NCBI GenBank assembly: GCA_944739405.2
Contig: OX123192.2
Coordinates: 44,382,486 to 44,446,485 of the forward strand
Length of the DNA: 64,000 nucleotides
Reading direction: 5' to 3'
Origin: Euclidia mi
Taxonomy: Eukaryota > Arthropoda > Insecta > Lepidoptera > Erebidae
The translations under genes and the position numbers were made by a program. Below the pieces are notes generated by a model. It worked only from the letters and a program-made list of their open reading frames with translations, searched no databases and had not been told where the DNA came from. Positions 1 to 13,200 of this stretch are shown here, piece by piece (position 1 is the stretch's first letter; each line of letters opens with the position of its first letter).

Positions 1-880
1 ACTCCCTTACACCGGGAAACTCCGCACGGATTCATTAAATTTAATAAAGAAAATTTCCATTAATCATTATTACGAATTTCATTGCTAAAACCCGTGGATT
101 AGTAATCTTACTAATTATTTTCGGAATCAAAATCTTTCGAACTTTCCCAATTTGAATTCTGTTAAGGTTAATAACTTCTTTAAGATAGAGTTTGTTTTAC
201 GCGATTGTTTAGAAATTGATGTGGTTGCAACATGCCTCAGTTCTCCAAAAGAGGTAGGCAGAAACCTTCTATGGCAATAAAGCAAAACTTCTATATTAGA
301 GATTTTCTCCCTGAATTTAAAGACGAATTGGGCTCATTGAGATTTTAAGACATATTTTCAAACTATAATAACTAACGTTAAATAATAATAACACTCATAA
401 GTATTACTATAATTAATTTGTAGAATAATTCACAAACACACAAAATATCATATATAAATAAAGGTAGTATCGTTTTTTTTTGCTGTCTACTGCTTCATGG
501 CAATCTGTTTGAAAACAATAAGCCACTCTTCTCTATGATTTCAAATCTGTACGATATTTGTTTGTTATACGAGTCCCTTTCTACTTTCCAATCGGGTACT
601 CTCCCTTTATGTGAATCTACTGTTCAGACTGGGGATGTCGCTTCGCTTCAACCGCATGTGATGTAGGCCGCCCTCTCCACTTAGTGCCATTGCAAGTTCG
701 TTCACGTGATTTGATAGCCTGTTTTGATATTTCATACTGTAGATGCTTTTTTTTTGTATTATCTTTTGGTAGTATCGATTAATTATTTTTTTACCATTAA
801 GAATAAAAAAATGTGGATCAAATAAAGTGTTCTCGCATACCTAAATTAAAATAGCTTATTAGTATTGTTATACAAACATG
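1..880. other. AT-rich intergenic stretch, nothing recognised
   Basis: AT-rich sequence with no open frame that looks like a gene and no recognised repeat. Short poly-A and poly-T runs only. The small open frames here have no recognisable motif and look like chance. Confidence 0.5.
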
Positions 881-1135
881 CCATGTGGTCAAGAGGCATA
901 AACACTTTGTGTGCTTATAGCCCATATCATTCCGTGGGTGTCGTAAAAGGCTACTAAGATAAATACACGAAGTAAGTAGTATCTTTGGAAAGAACAGACC
1001 ACTCGACACCTAACCCAATACCGAACCGTGTGGGTGGCCCAACCCTCCAAATGACTCACGGCGCCATGCACCATTGTGATTAAAATTTGGAGAGGCCTAA
1101 GACCAGCAGTGGACTGCAAAACGCTGCATGATGAT
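880..1135 (+). repeat. Dispersed lepidopteran repeat fragment
   Basis: Contains the block 'cgtgggtgtcgtaaaaggc' and near its end 'ggagaggcctaagaccagc' followed by 'agtggactgcaaa' and a short GATGAT-like tail. Related blocks recur in reverse orientation near 26760-26850, 59720 and 60770. These are widespread in Lepidoptera as LINE or SINE 3' fragments. The exact family cannot be fixed by eye. Confidence 0.45.
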
Positions 1136-1247
1136 AAAAACTTTACTAGATTTCAGACCGTGCTAAAATATCAAATTTAACATCATCTAATATGTTTAAA
1201 ACCAGAACTACATTTAAAATTACCTGCGGTGTTTGATATTTATAATT

Positions 1248-1463
1248 AACTAGAGGACGCTAGCAGCTACGCCTGCCCATTTTTTAATTTATCCGTTTGG
1301 GTCGATCCCGTGGGAATTTCGGGAAATCCCTTCCTAGTGCACCCCTATGGTCCCCACGGAATCTACATGTCAAATTTCAGCTTCCTGCGCCCAATAGTTT
1401 TGGCTGTAGCTTGTCTGTCAGTCAGTCAGTAACGCAAGGATTTTATATATTAAGATGATTATA
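1248..1463 (+). repeat. Repeat family A fragment (GTCAGTCAGTCAGTAA type)
   Basis: Opens with a degenerate 'ctagcagctacgcctgccc', passes through 'tagtgcacccctatgg' and 'gtctgtcagtcagtcagta', and ends 'ttatatattaag'. The same modules recur at 5480-5670 (reverse), 8346-8371, 14458-15012, 17566-18133 and 44474-45117. The family is non-coding. Its class (Helitron-like or SINE-like) is not resolved. Confidence 0.6.
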
Positions 1464-1744
1464 CGTGTACTCGTTGTAGATTGATATCAGTTGTGAAAAA
1501 TGTTTCTGAGGTTTTTCTGTTGACAGATAAACGGCGATTTGAGTAATGAATTAAGATCTATATGTACATAGTTCAAGTTCACACATTTTAATAATAAAAG
1601 GGTATACTTTATCAACTCTAGGTGAACAGTTGTTAATGAATAAATGCAAGGAAATCTAAAGGTTTCACTTTCAAGCTTATTGGCACGAAAACCAAGCGAA
1701 TATTCGTCCACTCTGACCTCCTTCTTACACCAAACGCGTAGAAT

Positions 1745-1990
1745 AAAATTCAGCTACAGAATTTACTCTTAGTGTGAAGTTCGCTGATCTAAAGCCTTTT
1801 CACAATGCCTACCCTCATTGTTCAAGTTGCTGCAAAAATAATTGCTAGCTGTTGCACTCCAAGGCGTATTTTTGAATGGAGACTCTCCATTCAACGGTTT
1901 CTTTGACTTAAAAACAAAAGTGAAATACAGAGGAGCGTAGTTGTTGTTTGTCTTTAGGGTGGCGTAATTAACGGGGAAAACGCCTAACTT
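1745..1990 (+). repeat. Repeat family B, copy 1
   Basis: About 210 bases match 36045-36265 in the same orientation with scattered substitutions and small indels. Shared blocks include 'aattgctagctgttgcac', 'gaatggagactctccattca' and 'gtgaaatacagaggagcg'. Each copy holds a short inverted motif (tggagactctcca). No coding potential is seen. A non-autonomous mobile element is likely but unclassified. Confidence 0.6.
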
Positions 1991-2559
1991 GTTTTCCACG
2001 ATTCATTTTATGCCGTAAAAGTTGTTTGCTTTACAAGTACTTAGAAAGTACTATACAATGCAATATGTACTTATAAGTTTATAAGTAGCGACATCTAGTA
2101 GATCAGACGAGAATTATTTTCGAAGTCACGCATTTTTATTGCGCTATAAAAGTTTTCAGGTAAGTTACTTCGCAATGTACATATATAAGTATATTATCTA
2201 CGTCTGACCGTCTACATTTCCGATATTAGTTCGTCTCAGGCAGTTATAACCGTCCTCATGGTTTTATTGCATGCACCAGCAATAAACTTGTTTCGTAAAA
2301 TATTGGTATTGTGTGTTAAATAAATATTAAACAAAATCAGTTATTATATACGTATGTTTATACATTTTACAAGTTCTGCTGAGTTTGGACTAGATGGTAT
2401 TGTGAGTACTTTTAAAATATCATAGCTTTCTTACAAAAATTAAGCAGATACCGGCCGATGTTTAAGTCGAGAACCGCGTGGGATCCGCAGACGAAATACC
2501 AGTATGAATAAAATGTAAGTAGCCTTTTTACTAATATGATTTTTATAGCAATATGTCAA

Positions 2560-2962
2560 GAATTATGTAAATATGTAATTGTGAGACGGCAATAGCCTGG
2601 TTGAGATACTAACAGACTACCATGTAGAGGGTATCGTGTTCGAATCCACGGCGCGCACCAATGACTTCTCGGAGTTATGTGCGTATTTAATTGGAAATCA
2701 TCGCTTGCCCCGTGCCTCGGAGAGCACGTTAAGCCGTCGGTCCCGGCTGTCATGAAGATCTTTGACAGTCGTTACAAGGAGTTAGTACCCTCAAAAAACT
2801 TATACTGGTCTTATCCATGGAATATCGCTATCTCTTTGGGTTGCTGAGGAAAAGTTGATATTTTGTCACATCTGAGTAGACCAGTAGGTAAGCGGATCTC
2901 GGGCTCCAAGGCGTGAAAGCCTTGGATGCGACCGGGATAACGCTAGGGCGATGATGATGATA
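2560..2962 (+). repeat. tRNA-derived SINE-1, full copy
   Basis: The head resembles a tRNA with pol III boxes: an A-box-like 'caatagcctggttgagat' and a B-box-like 'gtgttcgaatcc'. The body contains 'ccccgtgcctcggagagc' and 'ctgtcatgaagatctttga', and the tail is a GATGATGAT run. Copy 2 lies at 7316-7709 and a 5'-truncated copy 3 at 63001-63270. It is a SINE rather than a tRNA gene because it has a long unrelated body and a simple-repeat tail. Confidence 0.75.
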
Positions 2963-3557
2963 TCAAGAATTATGTATTTTTTATAGCTAGCATTATAATA
3001 ACGAGCCAGGCACTTCTGATGGTAAGTGGTAATCCTTGGTCATACACATGACTGTGTGCGAAAATACAAAAAGCCTATTGCGTAGATGAGAAAGGTTATA
3101 GAAGGATAAACGGAATGAGAGAGAATAAAATTGTGATCGAACCACCAACAATCTCTCTCAACGAGCAAAACGCTACAACATAGATACTAGATACTGGTAA
3201 TCTACGTCAATATGCTGTGAGTGGGTAGTACTTCTAAGGTCGAACCGGTGCACTATCGAATCAAGAGATTAAGGCCAAAAATTTGAATAAGGATATTTAG
3301 TTGACTGCCACGTCATGTTATTTTGGGACAGCTGACGACTCATGATGACTAGACAAAATATAATCGGCATTAAATTTTGTGTATGTTTCACACTGCATAG
3401 TAAATTGCTTTCAACAAAATAGTTTATATACTTTTCTATTGATCAAACGTAAATATATGAGTTCAATAGTTAATACATTTCGTGACCAGTTCTTGTTACA
3501 TACAGTACAACGAAGAGCAAGTGCAATAAAATAAACAATGGTAACACCTATAAAATT
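2963..3557. other. Upstream flank of the Gr pseudogene
   Basis: AT-rich non-coding DNA between SINE-1 and the first codon of the gustatory-receptor pseudogene. No clear TATA box is seen close to position 3558, unlike the intact paralogue at 25828, which has one about 55 bases upstream of its ATG. Confidence 0.35.
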
Positions 3558-5107
3558 ATGGATTACCGAATTGTGTGTAATATGAAGCCAATTTTATTTC
3601 TCCGCTTTATTCTTGGTAACAGTCAAGTTTCTGTTGAGCGTTTGGTTTCTAAATTCAAATCTATTTTGTTGCTTTGATTATTATATTTATAATTTCTTAT
3701 AAAATTACACGATTACCTGCTATTAACAGATACTTTGCGTGTATGAATTATTGCACCTACGTTTTAATTAGTATTCAAACAGAAGACAAATACATCGATG
3801 AATGGTGTAAATTCATCCATGGCATCGACAATTTGCCCAGTGCTAAATGTTTTTTGAAACGATTAAATATTTTTTTCATATCAGCAACTATATTGTTCTC
3901 ATTGAGTAGAACAGGAACCAAGAAAGCCCACTATGAGTTTTCTGTTACAATAATATAAAGTTATGTATGGGCAACGAAATTCTTGGAGTAATAACTCTAC
4001 CTGTATTATGTATAGTTCTGGATACTTCTAGATTTACTTTCAGTCATATGTTCACATTGCTTTATTGGCGAGTTAAATTAATTAGAATGACTTTGGAAGA
4101 GAACTTAATTCTCACCAGAACCATATTGACGTGAACAACTATGCACAGAAATATTTAATGATCTTCGATGGAATAAAGAAGATTGAATATCCGTTACAGT
4201 TCATAGTACATATGAGTATGAAGAAAGAATACTTAAAGACTTACTGATAGAGGATGAAGGTTACGAATTAAAATAGAATGAAAGTAACAATTTTTTTAGA
4301 TATTCCATTAGATCTGTCAACATTCCCCAGTTTTGAAAACATATCATACATCTATAATAAACATATACGTACGTTTACTTGTTTCATCTTCATTAACCAT
4401 TTGAGAAGGCGCGCCCTAAAAAGTTACACGAGCAGGCGCGCGTGAGCAAAACTCTCACGCAACTTCAAATGACGTTTTCTTTGAGATCAATTACATTTTT
4501 CCATAAATTTATATATTTTAATATATTGAAAGTCTTAATTTAATTAAATATAGTGTTTTATTAATAGTAAGTAACAAAAAAGCAGTGTTATGAGCAAAAC
4601 TAAAAAAATATTGCACTCTGGCTTTCATATTTGTCTAACTTTACATAAAATATATTAAAAACAAAATCACAATAAAAATTGAATTATTTTATCTTCCATT
4701 AAATCTTGAGTTATGTTTCTTTCATAATATATTTTGTATATAAAAATAAAAAGTAACATGGTCTGTGCACACTGACATACTGCACAAAATGCATGCATTT
4801 TTTTAACGCATTTTGCTAATGTGGCATATAGGAAGTGTGGTATTTTGTGAAAGTGATTTTTTACGAATGTGGCATTATGTGCCTAATCATACTGATGTCT
4901 ACTAGTGATACAACAATTCATTTGCCTAGCATATTCTTATGCATATTTTAATTATCTACATGACATTTCCTAACTGTTGGCTCAGATAAGACCGCGCGAG
5001 ATTTTATTTTTTAAACCTCTATAATATTTTCCCTGCACATCCTGCACATGTGGCAGAATTACAACAAATACAAAAAAATACACTTATTGAGATCTTTCAT
5101 CTGTATA

Positions 5108-5477
5108 CAGGGTGTCACAAGACCCATCACCAAGCCGAAGTCTACTCGTTGTGGACATCATGCCAAGTCATACTAACCAAAAATAATACCTGGGAAACGA
5201 TTATTTTTTAAGTTTTCACATTTTTAAACCGCAATTAAAAGCGCGCACATGCAATGCTCGAAATACCTACTTATCCATGGGGTGATAATCTAAAAGAACA
5301 TATTGGCGGGGTAAATGCATCGATTTTGTACCGAATTAGAAAAATTCTATACTAACTTTGAGCCTCAATATCTCCTGAACCAGTAATTTCCCTGGTATGG
5401 TGCCGAAGTAAAAAATGTTCGTAGTGATTGGTACAACATGGGATTTCAGTTTTCGTTAAGGGTCTTTTTACACCCCG
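5108..5477. mobile_element. MITE with CAGGGTGT termini and TA target site
   Basis: About 370 bases starting CAGGGTGTCACAAG and ending with the reverse complement of CGGGGTGTAAAAAG, flanked by TA at 5106-5107 and 5478-5479. No coding sequence. Termini of the CAGGGT type also bound the DUF4817-bearing element at 20447-25144, so a related transposase could mobilise it. That link is inference. Confidence 0.55.
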
Positions 5478-5672
5478 TATATAAAATTCTTGCTTTACTG
5501 ACTGACTCACACACAAGCTACAGCCAAAACCACGGGGTGCAAGACGCTGAAGTTTAGCATGTATGTTCCTTGGTGACTATAGGAGTGCACTAAGAAGGGA
5601 TGTCCCGAAACTACCACGGGATCAGGCAGAAACAGTTAAATTGCGGGCGTAGCTGCTGGCTCCTTCCAGTTT
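5478..5672 (-). repeat. Repeat family A fragment, reverse orientation
   Basis: Read on the minus strand it gives the 'cagtcagtaaagcaag' and 'gcacccctatag' like modules of family A, then 'gcagctacgcccgc' at its start. It follows directly on the MITE end at 5477 and lies inside the TTAA-flanked element. Confidence 0.5.
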
Positions 5673-5683
5673 TTTTTTAATTT

Positions 5684-5900
5684 TTATTTTTTTTATTTAT
5701 GCACAAACAATGTGTACAAAGGATGACATAATGCCATAAGGCATTCTCTACCTGTCAACCTTAAGGTGGAACAGTTTGATATAGGTCTCAAGATGTTATG
5801 TTGTAACATCATGGGACGAAACCGCGCATTCTCCTTTGTGGGGCTTACCGATCTATTATGCTAGACCTTGTTTGCTGTAAGAAACAAATAAAACATGTAA
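5684..5900 (-). repeat. 5'-truncated LINE tail (Daphne/CR1-like family)
   Basis: Matches the 3' end of the LINE at 29965-34690: a TTTATTTA-type tail on the + strand followed by 'taatgccataaggcattct' and 'ctacctgtcaacctt'. The same end is found at 29965-30060, 46007-46110 and, in + orientation, near 20375-20440. Only the 3' UTR remains. Confidence 0.6.
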
Positions 5901-6814
5901 ATACTATATCCACTAAGTTAATCAATAACTATGCACAATAACTACGAAGAAAACAATTAAATCAATTTTGTTATTAAGAAAAAAATACTAACACGAGCGG
6001 GCGCGTGATGAGCAAAATGCCGCGCTTCACGATGCACCGCACACAAACCCATCACCCCGCAGTCGTGGTGGCACTGAGCACCGCGGCGTTGCATCAGTTG
6101 ACAGGGGATACAATTTTAGTAAGGTACTGTGAAGCTAGTAGTGCCACAATATAACTAAAGCTGAAATTTACGGCAATAAATTTATACGTGAGCAAAATGC
6201 TCAAAGCGCGCCTTCTCACGGGTTAAATTGTCATTCTTAACAAAAGGCTTATAGCGCTTATCAATGTTTTCAAAGGATTTGATACTACTGGCAAATTATG
6301 TTTTTTATTGATGAATGATATATTTTACGATAATGTTGTTTTCAGATAGTGGTTGATATGACATGCTTGACAAAGGGACTACTGCAGGCACTGTATCAAA
6401 CTGTGACCACTCTGAAAAACGTGGTAAGTTATCACAAAACAAAATTAATAATGTAATTTCAAGGATTATGGGAACTATATTTGCTCTAAGATGTCATAAC
6501 CTAAAGCAAACTGATAGCCTCAATGTGTAGGTATATTTTAAAGCAATATTAGGTACTGTCAGTTTAGAAGATATTGATAAAAGTCAATCACATAATGATC
6601 GCATTATCTTTTAAAATAACTGCCACGTCTTTTTAAATGGTCTCTTAACTATTCTACATATTTGTATGATTGTACATATGGTAATTATTAATGGTATTAA
6701 GGGGTCTTGTTTCTTATAAATAAAAGGCTTAATTTTTTTTTGGTTCTATTTACTTTTATCTATATGACATAATTATGTATTCTAAGAAATTAATTTACTT
6801 TAATAAAGGACGAT

Positions 6815-6909
6815 GGGCGAAATCGTCCCCACCCATCAACAAATATGAAATGTAGCTCAATTGACACATCTTGGCAAGATGATATTTGTTTACTATGGGG
6901 ACGTTGCCC
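6815..6909. repeat. Short fold-back repeat (MITE-like)
   Basis: Inverted arms: GGGCGAAATCGTCCCCA at the left against the complement of TGGGGACGTTGCCC at the right, with inner ACAAATAT/ATATTTGT pairing. A related block 'tatggggacgtagccc' lies just before Gr exon 3 at about 7991. Total about 95 bases, no coding potential. Confidence 0.5.
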
Positions 6910-7315
6910 AAAAGCATTGGGTTGTCATAGTAATTAACGGTTTAACAAATATTCGTATAAAAACGTATTTTTGACGATGATTTGTAAAACATCTACTCAT
7001 TTATGTATTCATTAGTGAACAGTGAACATAGACCAGTAATATTACCATTCACTATTGTTATTTGCCTACTATGAGCATTATAAGAATGAATAATTAGAAG
7101 AAAATGAGTTTAAACGATTCATTCGTTTATATTATACTAGACGGCGTCAGCGGCCTCACCCGCGTCAATTATACATATAAACCTACCTCTTGAATCATTC
7201 TCTCTATTAAAAAAAAACATATTAAAATCCGCTGCGTAGTTTTTAAGATTAAAGCATACATAGGGACAGACAGAAGACAGACTTTGTTTTATACTATGTA
7301 GTGATTATTATATAA

Positions 7316-7709
7316 AGGCAGCGATAGCCTAGAGGAAATACCAATGGATTGCCATGCACAGGGAATCGGGTTCGAACCCATTGGTGCGCACCAATGACTT
7401 TTCGAAGTTAAGTGCGTCTTAAAGTGTTAATTATCACTTGCCCCGTGCCTTGGAGAGCACGTTAAACCGTTGGTCCCGGCTGTCATGAAGATGTTTGACA
7501 GTCGTTACGTGGAGTCAGAACCCTCAAATAAACTGATACTGGTCTTATTCATGGAATATCGCTATCCCTTTGAGTTGCGGAGGTCAGACGGCAGTCACTC
7601 TGTGGAAAAGTTGATATTCTGTAATATCTGGTCAGACCAGTAAGCAGACCTTGGGCTCTAAGGCGTGTAAGTCTTGGATGCAACTGGGATAACGCTAGGG
7701 CGATGATGA
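7316..7709 (+). repeat. tRNA-derived SINE-1, copy 2
   Basis: Same family as 2560-2962: A-box-like 'cgatagcctagaggaa', B-box 'gggttcgaaccc', body with 'tggagagcacgttaaac', ending in GATGATGAT. It lies in intron 2 of the Gr pseudogene. Confidence 0.75.
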
Positions 7710-8345
7710 TTCATTTATATTCGTTATTTACCTATTATTCATTCATTATCATTTAAATGTTCAAAAATACATTATTTTTTATTTTGTATCGTTACTAAAT
7801 CATGTTTTGTACTGTAATATAAACATAATGTCAAAATAACTTACAAGTATAAAATGAAAACATAGGTTAATTAATAATAATAAATTGTTTTTTATTTATT
7901 TATCCCACGGATTGAAGTAAAAAAAAAGATTTTAATCAAGTAGTGGATACTTAAGGTACACATTGGCATCAGTCCCATGTGTGTTGGTATATGGGGACGT
8001 AGCCCATACATTTTTGCCCATAGTCCTTTATTATTTTCAGGATATAAATGTATTTTGAGTGTTGTGGGAAGCACGCGAGTATATTATACCCGTGTTTCCT
8101 CTTCTTTTAGGATTATAGCTTTAGATTTAGCTTTTGATAACATTCGTGATATAAAAGCGATATTTGTTGAGAAAAGACTACTTGCTGCCAGTAAGTAAAA
8201 GCATTCATTTTGTTAGTATGTTTGTTGATGAATCGGTTAATTTTATTGTGCTTTTGATATTTATATATTTGTTCACCAGGCTTTCTCTGTTCCTATTTTA
8301 TTCTAGCGCAATCTGCTATCATAGAAAAAGAAGTATATTATAATA

Positions 8346-8371
8346 CTAGCTTTTGCCCGCTGCTTTGCGCG
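8346..8371 (+). repeat. Repeat family A, left stub of an interrupted copy
   Basis: Begins 'ctagcttttgcccgctgc' and runs to the CGCG that borders the LTR element. The copy resumes at 14458 after the LTR element. Compare the uninterrupted start at 44474. Removing the LTR element and one CGCG restores a sequence collinear with that copy. Confidence 0.7.
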
Positions 8372-9181
8372 TGTCAGAATCAGGGAAGCTTCCTATAGTG
8401 TAGAGACAGTTTTGATAAATAAAAGAGACAACTATCAAATCATACTTTCATTTATTCAGTTTGGCACAAGGATGTATCTTTAGATTACGTCGTGATTCTA
8501 CATTTACATTTACAGCCCAGTTCGCAAAGCAAAGACATAGAACCAAGAGAAAGAACGGGCAATAAAACTCTTGATCATTCTTTTCAATAACACTATATAT
8601 ATATATCAATAATTAACAAACAGTGGTACAGCCAATTTATATCAAATATCAATGTTGTGGGTAGTTTTATATTACTAGAAAGGTCTGTCTTACAACAGAA
8701 CATAATAAGCATTATTTAGCATCAATACAATTTACTAAATGTTTACCACAGGTATATACCTAATGAATCTCATTGATACGACTTGATCCACAGTATATTA
8801 TTCTATCCTATATTACAATCTATAATATCTCACAAACGATCAAACTACCCACAACACAATATCAATAAGATAATGATTACACTATCTTACATTGTTTCCT
8901 AGATGATGAAACAAAAGAACAAGCAACACAGAATATTGGAACACAGTGGCAATTAAATAGTCAGAACCATATCGTACCTGAGCCGTCGTCGAAGGAGAAT
9001 AGGACGAGCTAGCCGAGCCTGTCGACTTATATAGGTACACCTTATTTACACGTCTGACAGTTTAACTGTCAAACGCCATGTCAGTGTCATTTAGTTGCCA
9101 CTATCCTCTTACATATTATGTATAAATACTTGGATATCAGTAATTTCAGCCCAAAGCCTAGATATTATTACATATCTGTCA
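8372..9181 (-). repeat. LTR, left copy (3' LTR of the minus-strand element)
   Basis: 810 bases, beginning TGTCAGAATCAGGG and ending TTACATATCTGTCA on the + strand. Nearly identical to 13648-14457. Confidence 0.85.
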
Positions 9182-10068
9182 CGGCCAGACTGACAATTAC
9201 TTCGTCCTCGAAGTACAATAAATTAAATAACACTTTACTAAACAATCGCCCGACGGGCGCCCTGTATTATGTAACAATGAATTCTTACCGTATCGATTAA
9301 AGCTATCTAAAAACTATAGTATCGTTACGTCCGCTACGGCTATACTGACTTACGTCGTCATCTAAGTAAGTTCAATTATAAGAATAGTATCACAACAACA
9401 ATCCATTTGTACGAAACAATTACACAAAAATAAACTGGAGTCATATTTACAGTAATTACGGTTTCATTTTGCGAGTCCAGAAATAAGTTCTGTGTCAGCT
9501 GGTTTGATACTATTGTTACAAATTGTATTTACTATTCTATGAAGGGATCATTAACATTCACAATACACATGTTACATAGAAGTACAGTTTAATTTTACAA
9601 TATTACACCACTGCATTATCCATCCACAAATTGACAAAAATAATATAGTACAAAAGGAGCCACTACGAAGCATAAAAATTTAAGTCAAGGTTTTAAGAAT
9701 AAAAAATTAAAATAGGTTATTCTGCTTATGGCTGATAAATAAATGAAATAATTTAAATTCACAACCGAGTTAAATAATTAAATTCGATTTCACTAATTTA
9801 CAAGTATACAGTTACCAACTTGTATGATAACAGTAGTGTAATACTAGGACATTACTTTCATTCTAATACACTCATTGCCATTGCCTTTCCTTTCACATTA
9901 AATAGACAAGTAACAACGGTCAATCTCCTTGATACTATCTAGCCCCACACCTGCTGCACATGAGTCCAGGCTAGAACAAGGCGAAAGACTTCAGCAGTTC
10001 GTAGGCAATATGATCAATATCATCAACATCTTAATGATTATCATTATCATTATATATCATTCAACATC

Positions 10069-10283
10069 AAAATCATTATCATTATCAAAATCATTATCAA
10101 AATCATTATCAAAATCATTATCAAAATCATTATCAAAATCATTATCAAAATCATTATCAAAATCATTATCAAAATCATTATCAAAATCATTATCAAAATC
10201 ATTATCAAAATCATTATCAAAATCACTATCAAAATCATTATCAAAATCATTATCAAAATAATCAAAATCATTATCAAAATCAC
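10069..10283. repeat. 12-bp tandem array (AAAATCATTATC)n
   Basis: About 18 near-perfect copies of a 12-base unit inside the LTR element. Open frames across it (SLSK repeats on +, ILIM repeats on -) are by-products of a period divisible by three, not genes. The flanks carry looser CATCAT/TCATTATC sequence from which the array probably grew. Confidence 0.9.
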
Positions 10284-13200
10284 ATCAACATGGTCATCAT
10301 TGCCAGCATTATCATCAACTTAACCATCGGTAAGTTAATCATCAATAATAATTCAATCATCGTCAACTATTTAATCATCAATGAATAAATCGATGTTATC
10401 ACATAATTAAAGATATTTACAGATACCTTTATATCATCACTGCTACCTACATTATCGATCCTTGTTTAGAAGAAGTTTATATGTAATGCTGTGTATGGTT
10501 ATCAGAACCTCTAACCTATAGTAAGACCGCCCTTTAATTTTCTTTGTATATGTATTTTAATAACTTAAATACTTTAGTAAGAAAACTAAAAAAAATGTTA
10601 TCTGTAAAAGCTACTATGTCATCAAAGAATATCTAAACGTTATTAATCTTTAAAACGTAGCTATATAATTATATTCCACAAAAATTAACTGTAGGAAAAT
10701 CTATAAATGTAACTTATCATAATCAAAATTGATATCTATATTAATAATACACTAAAATGTTATCAATTTAGAATAATAAATGCAGCAGACCCTATTAAAG
10801 CATGTTACTATAAAACATCTTTTAACTATAATATATCAAATGCACCTAGGTATAATATATAGACTATTATAGTATATTACTAAACTGCTCCTCTTTCCTA
10901 AAAGTGTTCCATAATAATTGTTTCCTAATTGTAAGTCTACCCCCCGTAAATGTACAGTATGGAATGCTATAAACTGAATTGACCTGAATGTATTGCAGGT
11001 ACAAACAGTACAAAAGTATAAATAAATAACTAGTAATCAAGAATGAACCAATTTAGTTAACAGTTTATGTTACCAATAGTCAGTGAACTGCCTAAAGTTA
11101 AACTAGACGCCAATGCCAGTAAAAGTACTCTTGGTAAGAAACGGTATAATAAATAGTCGTGTAGAAAGTCAAACCAGACACTAGTTAGAATTTGGACCAG
11201 TCGGTTAATATTTCAATATCTATAAGTCAAATATACATACCTAGATTTATTAATTTAGGTCGCAACACTTAAAAAAATCAATGTACTTATACAAATACTT
11301 ATTATATTAAGCAGAATATCTTATTTAATTTCATCAATTTCAGTTTAATTTATCAATGGTATCATGTGATTGTGGCTATTTTCATTCCGTTTACACAATC
11401 AGAACACCGACATCGTTTTTAATTCGTTTTTTTTTACGTATTTTACGTTAGGTATCTGGTTCATTCAGTTTCATTATAATTAAGATTTGACGATTCGTAA
11501 GAGGTTTGGTATAAAAATAGTAAGCTTACATGTAAGTAGGTATTGTTTAAAATAAATAAACAAAACCCTTCAAGCACCTAGAATGATTAAATACCATTTT
11601 AATCATTATTGCCATGGTCTTCTACAATTGAACCACACAAAGTACATGTACACATATATCTTTGCATAAAAAATATATCTAAATAGCTTATCTATCGCAG
11701 TGTTTATACCAGAGATACTAAATTGATAAGATAGTTCATTATCAAGAGCTAATCCTAAGATTGATTATTACTATAATTATGGTCTAAATAGGTTTACAGT
11801 TTAACACATGGCACTTCATAATAAAAGTACATAATTTCAATGAATAAAAGCAGATAAAAATAAATACTTTCTCATATTTTATTAAATTATTGAATTTACT
11901 TGTATTATTTCCGAGAATGTATGAATTAACTATGAGAATGTTTTCGCAAAAAAAACAGTGATGTAATTTGGAACTATTTTCAAATTGAATCAATTTAGTT
12001 GAATAGCTTATTTCAGATCCATTCAATTCGACAGATGTCTGCATTTATTACACATTTCATTTTAACTTTTTTATCTGCTGTTATCGTTATAAATAACAGG
12101 AAATTATCAACCAAAATAACACTACTTGGAAAAATTGGATACACTGCCATCTAATAGTGCCAGACATAAGCAAAATGATGTCACTTTCTTTAACAAGTCA
12201 ATTTAATCCTATGTAATATAAAACATTCTTCAATAACTACTTTTTAATAAAAATACCTTGAGCTATATATTTAGACGTAGCATATATGACCCCTCAGGCC
12301 TCAGGAGGATGAGGTATGTTTAAAAAATTAAAGGAAATAGTTACTAAACGAAACTATCATTTTATCGATATGATCTAGCTAGACACAGACCCGCTTGATA
12401 TAATATAGAATATTTCTGTACCTACACACAAAAGTTCGCTTATATTAATAGTTATACAAAACTCATAGTTTATCTTTACAACATGTCATTCAAATGTGGT
12501 GCCTCTGAGACAAATGGAAGCTATTTGGTTTTGTTCTTCCAATAGAAATCAAAGTGACAAAATCATAAGTATGTCTATTGCAAGTAAACTGGTGGAAATT
12601 ATCTGGGTACATGACAATTACTCACTACACAATTATAGAAAGTGCATTATTAATTGTAATTCTATACACAAATTGTTGTGCCATAAACAATTATTAACCA
12701 GATAAAAATACGAGTAAGTATATTTCAAAGATATGTTGAAGATAAAATAATATACAGTTTCGTATTCTTATCTCCAGGGCAACACATTCAAGAGCTTAAC
12801 ATTTAAATATTCTTATTTTTTTTTTCTTTCGTTATAGTTTGGATCCGATTTAATAAAACTATATAGCATGAACTGATTAATTTGGTAATTGTGGCGAAAA
12901 TTTAACAACAGCTTATGGAACAGAGCTAAGGCACATTCCTACACCGCAATATTGGTCTGTATGTAATGAATACACAGCCAACAAAATTAATGAAGAAATC
13001 TCTGAAATGTATTCTACCTACCATCATTTCATATCAGACTTGTAATGAAAAGATTCTTCAGAGCACTTAATTCTTGGAATTCAAATATGCAGGACGATTA
13101 CGCTAATCAGTACTTACACAAGAAAGAGTTATCAACAAAGCACAACATAGCCAATGCTCATACAGAGTCTCTGTCAATCACTACAAATGTTGCCTATTTA

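Larger units (their letters stand above)
4397..6222. mobile_element. Non-autonomous piggyBac-like element (TTAA target)
   Basis: Flanked by TTAA on both sides (4393-4396 and 6223-6226). The ends are inverted and imperfect: left CC(atttg)AGAAGGCGCGC, right reverse complement CCCGTGAGAAGGCGCGC. TTAA duplication with termini beginning CC is the piggyBac pattern. There is no transposase frame inside. The element has itself received a small TA-flanked MITE, a repeat-A fragment and a LINE tail. It sits in intron 1 of the Gr pseudogene. GC-rich blocks with 'gagcaaaa' near both ends may be subterminal repeats. Confidence 0.55.

Noticed and set aside
9929..10283. Open frames with SLSK or ILIM repeats
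   Set aside because: They come from a 12-base tandem array that is open in several frames. There is no start context, no flanking coding sequence, and it lies in a non-coding LTR element.
10069..10283. CRISPR-like array
   Set aside because: Direct repeats of 12 bases without unique spacers, in a eukaryotic genome. It is a simple tandem repeat.
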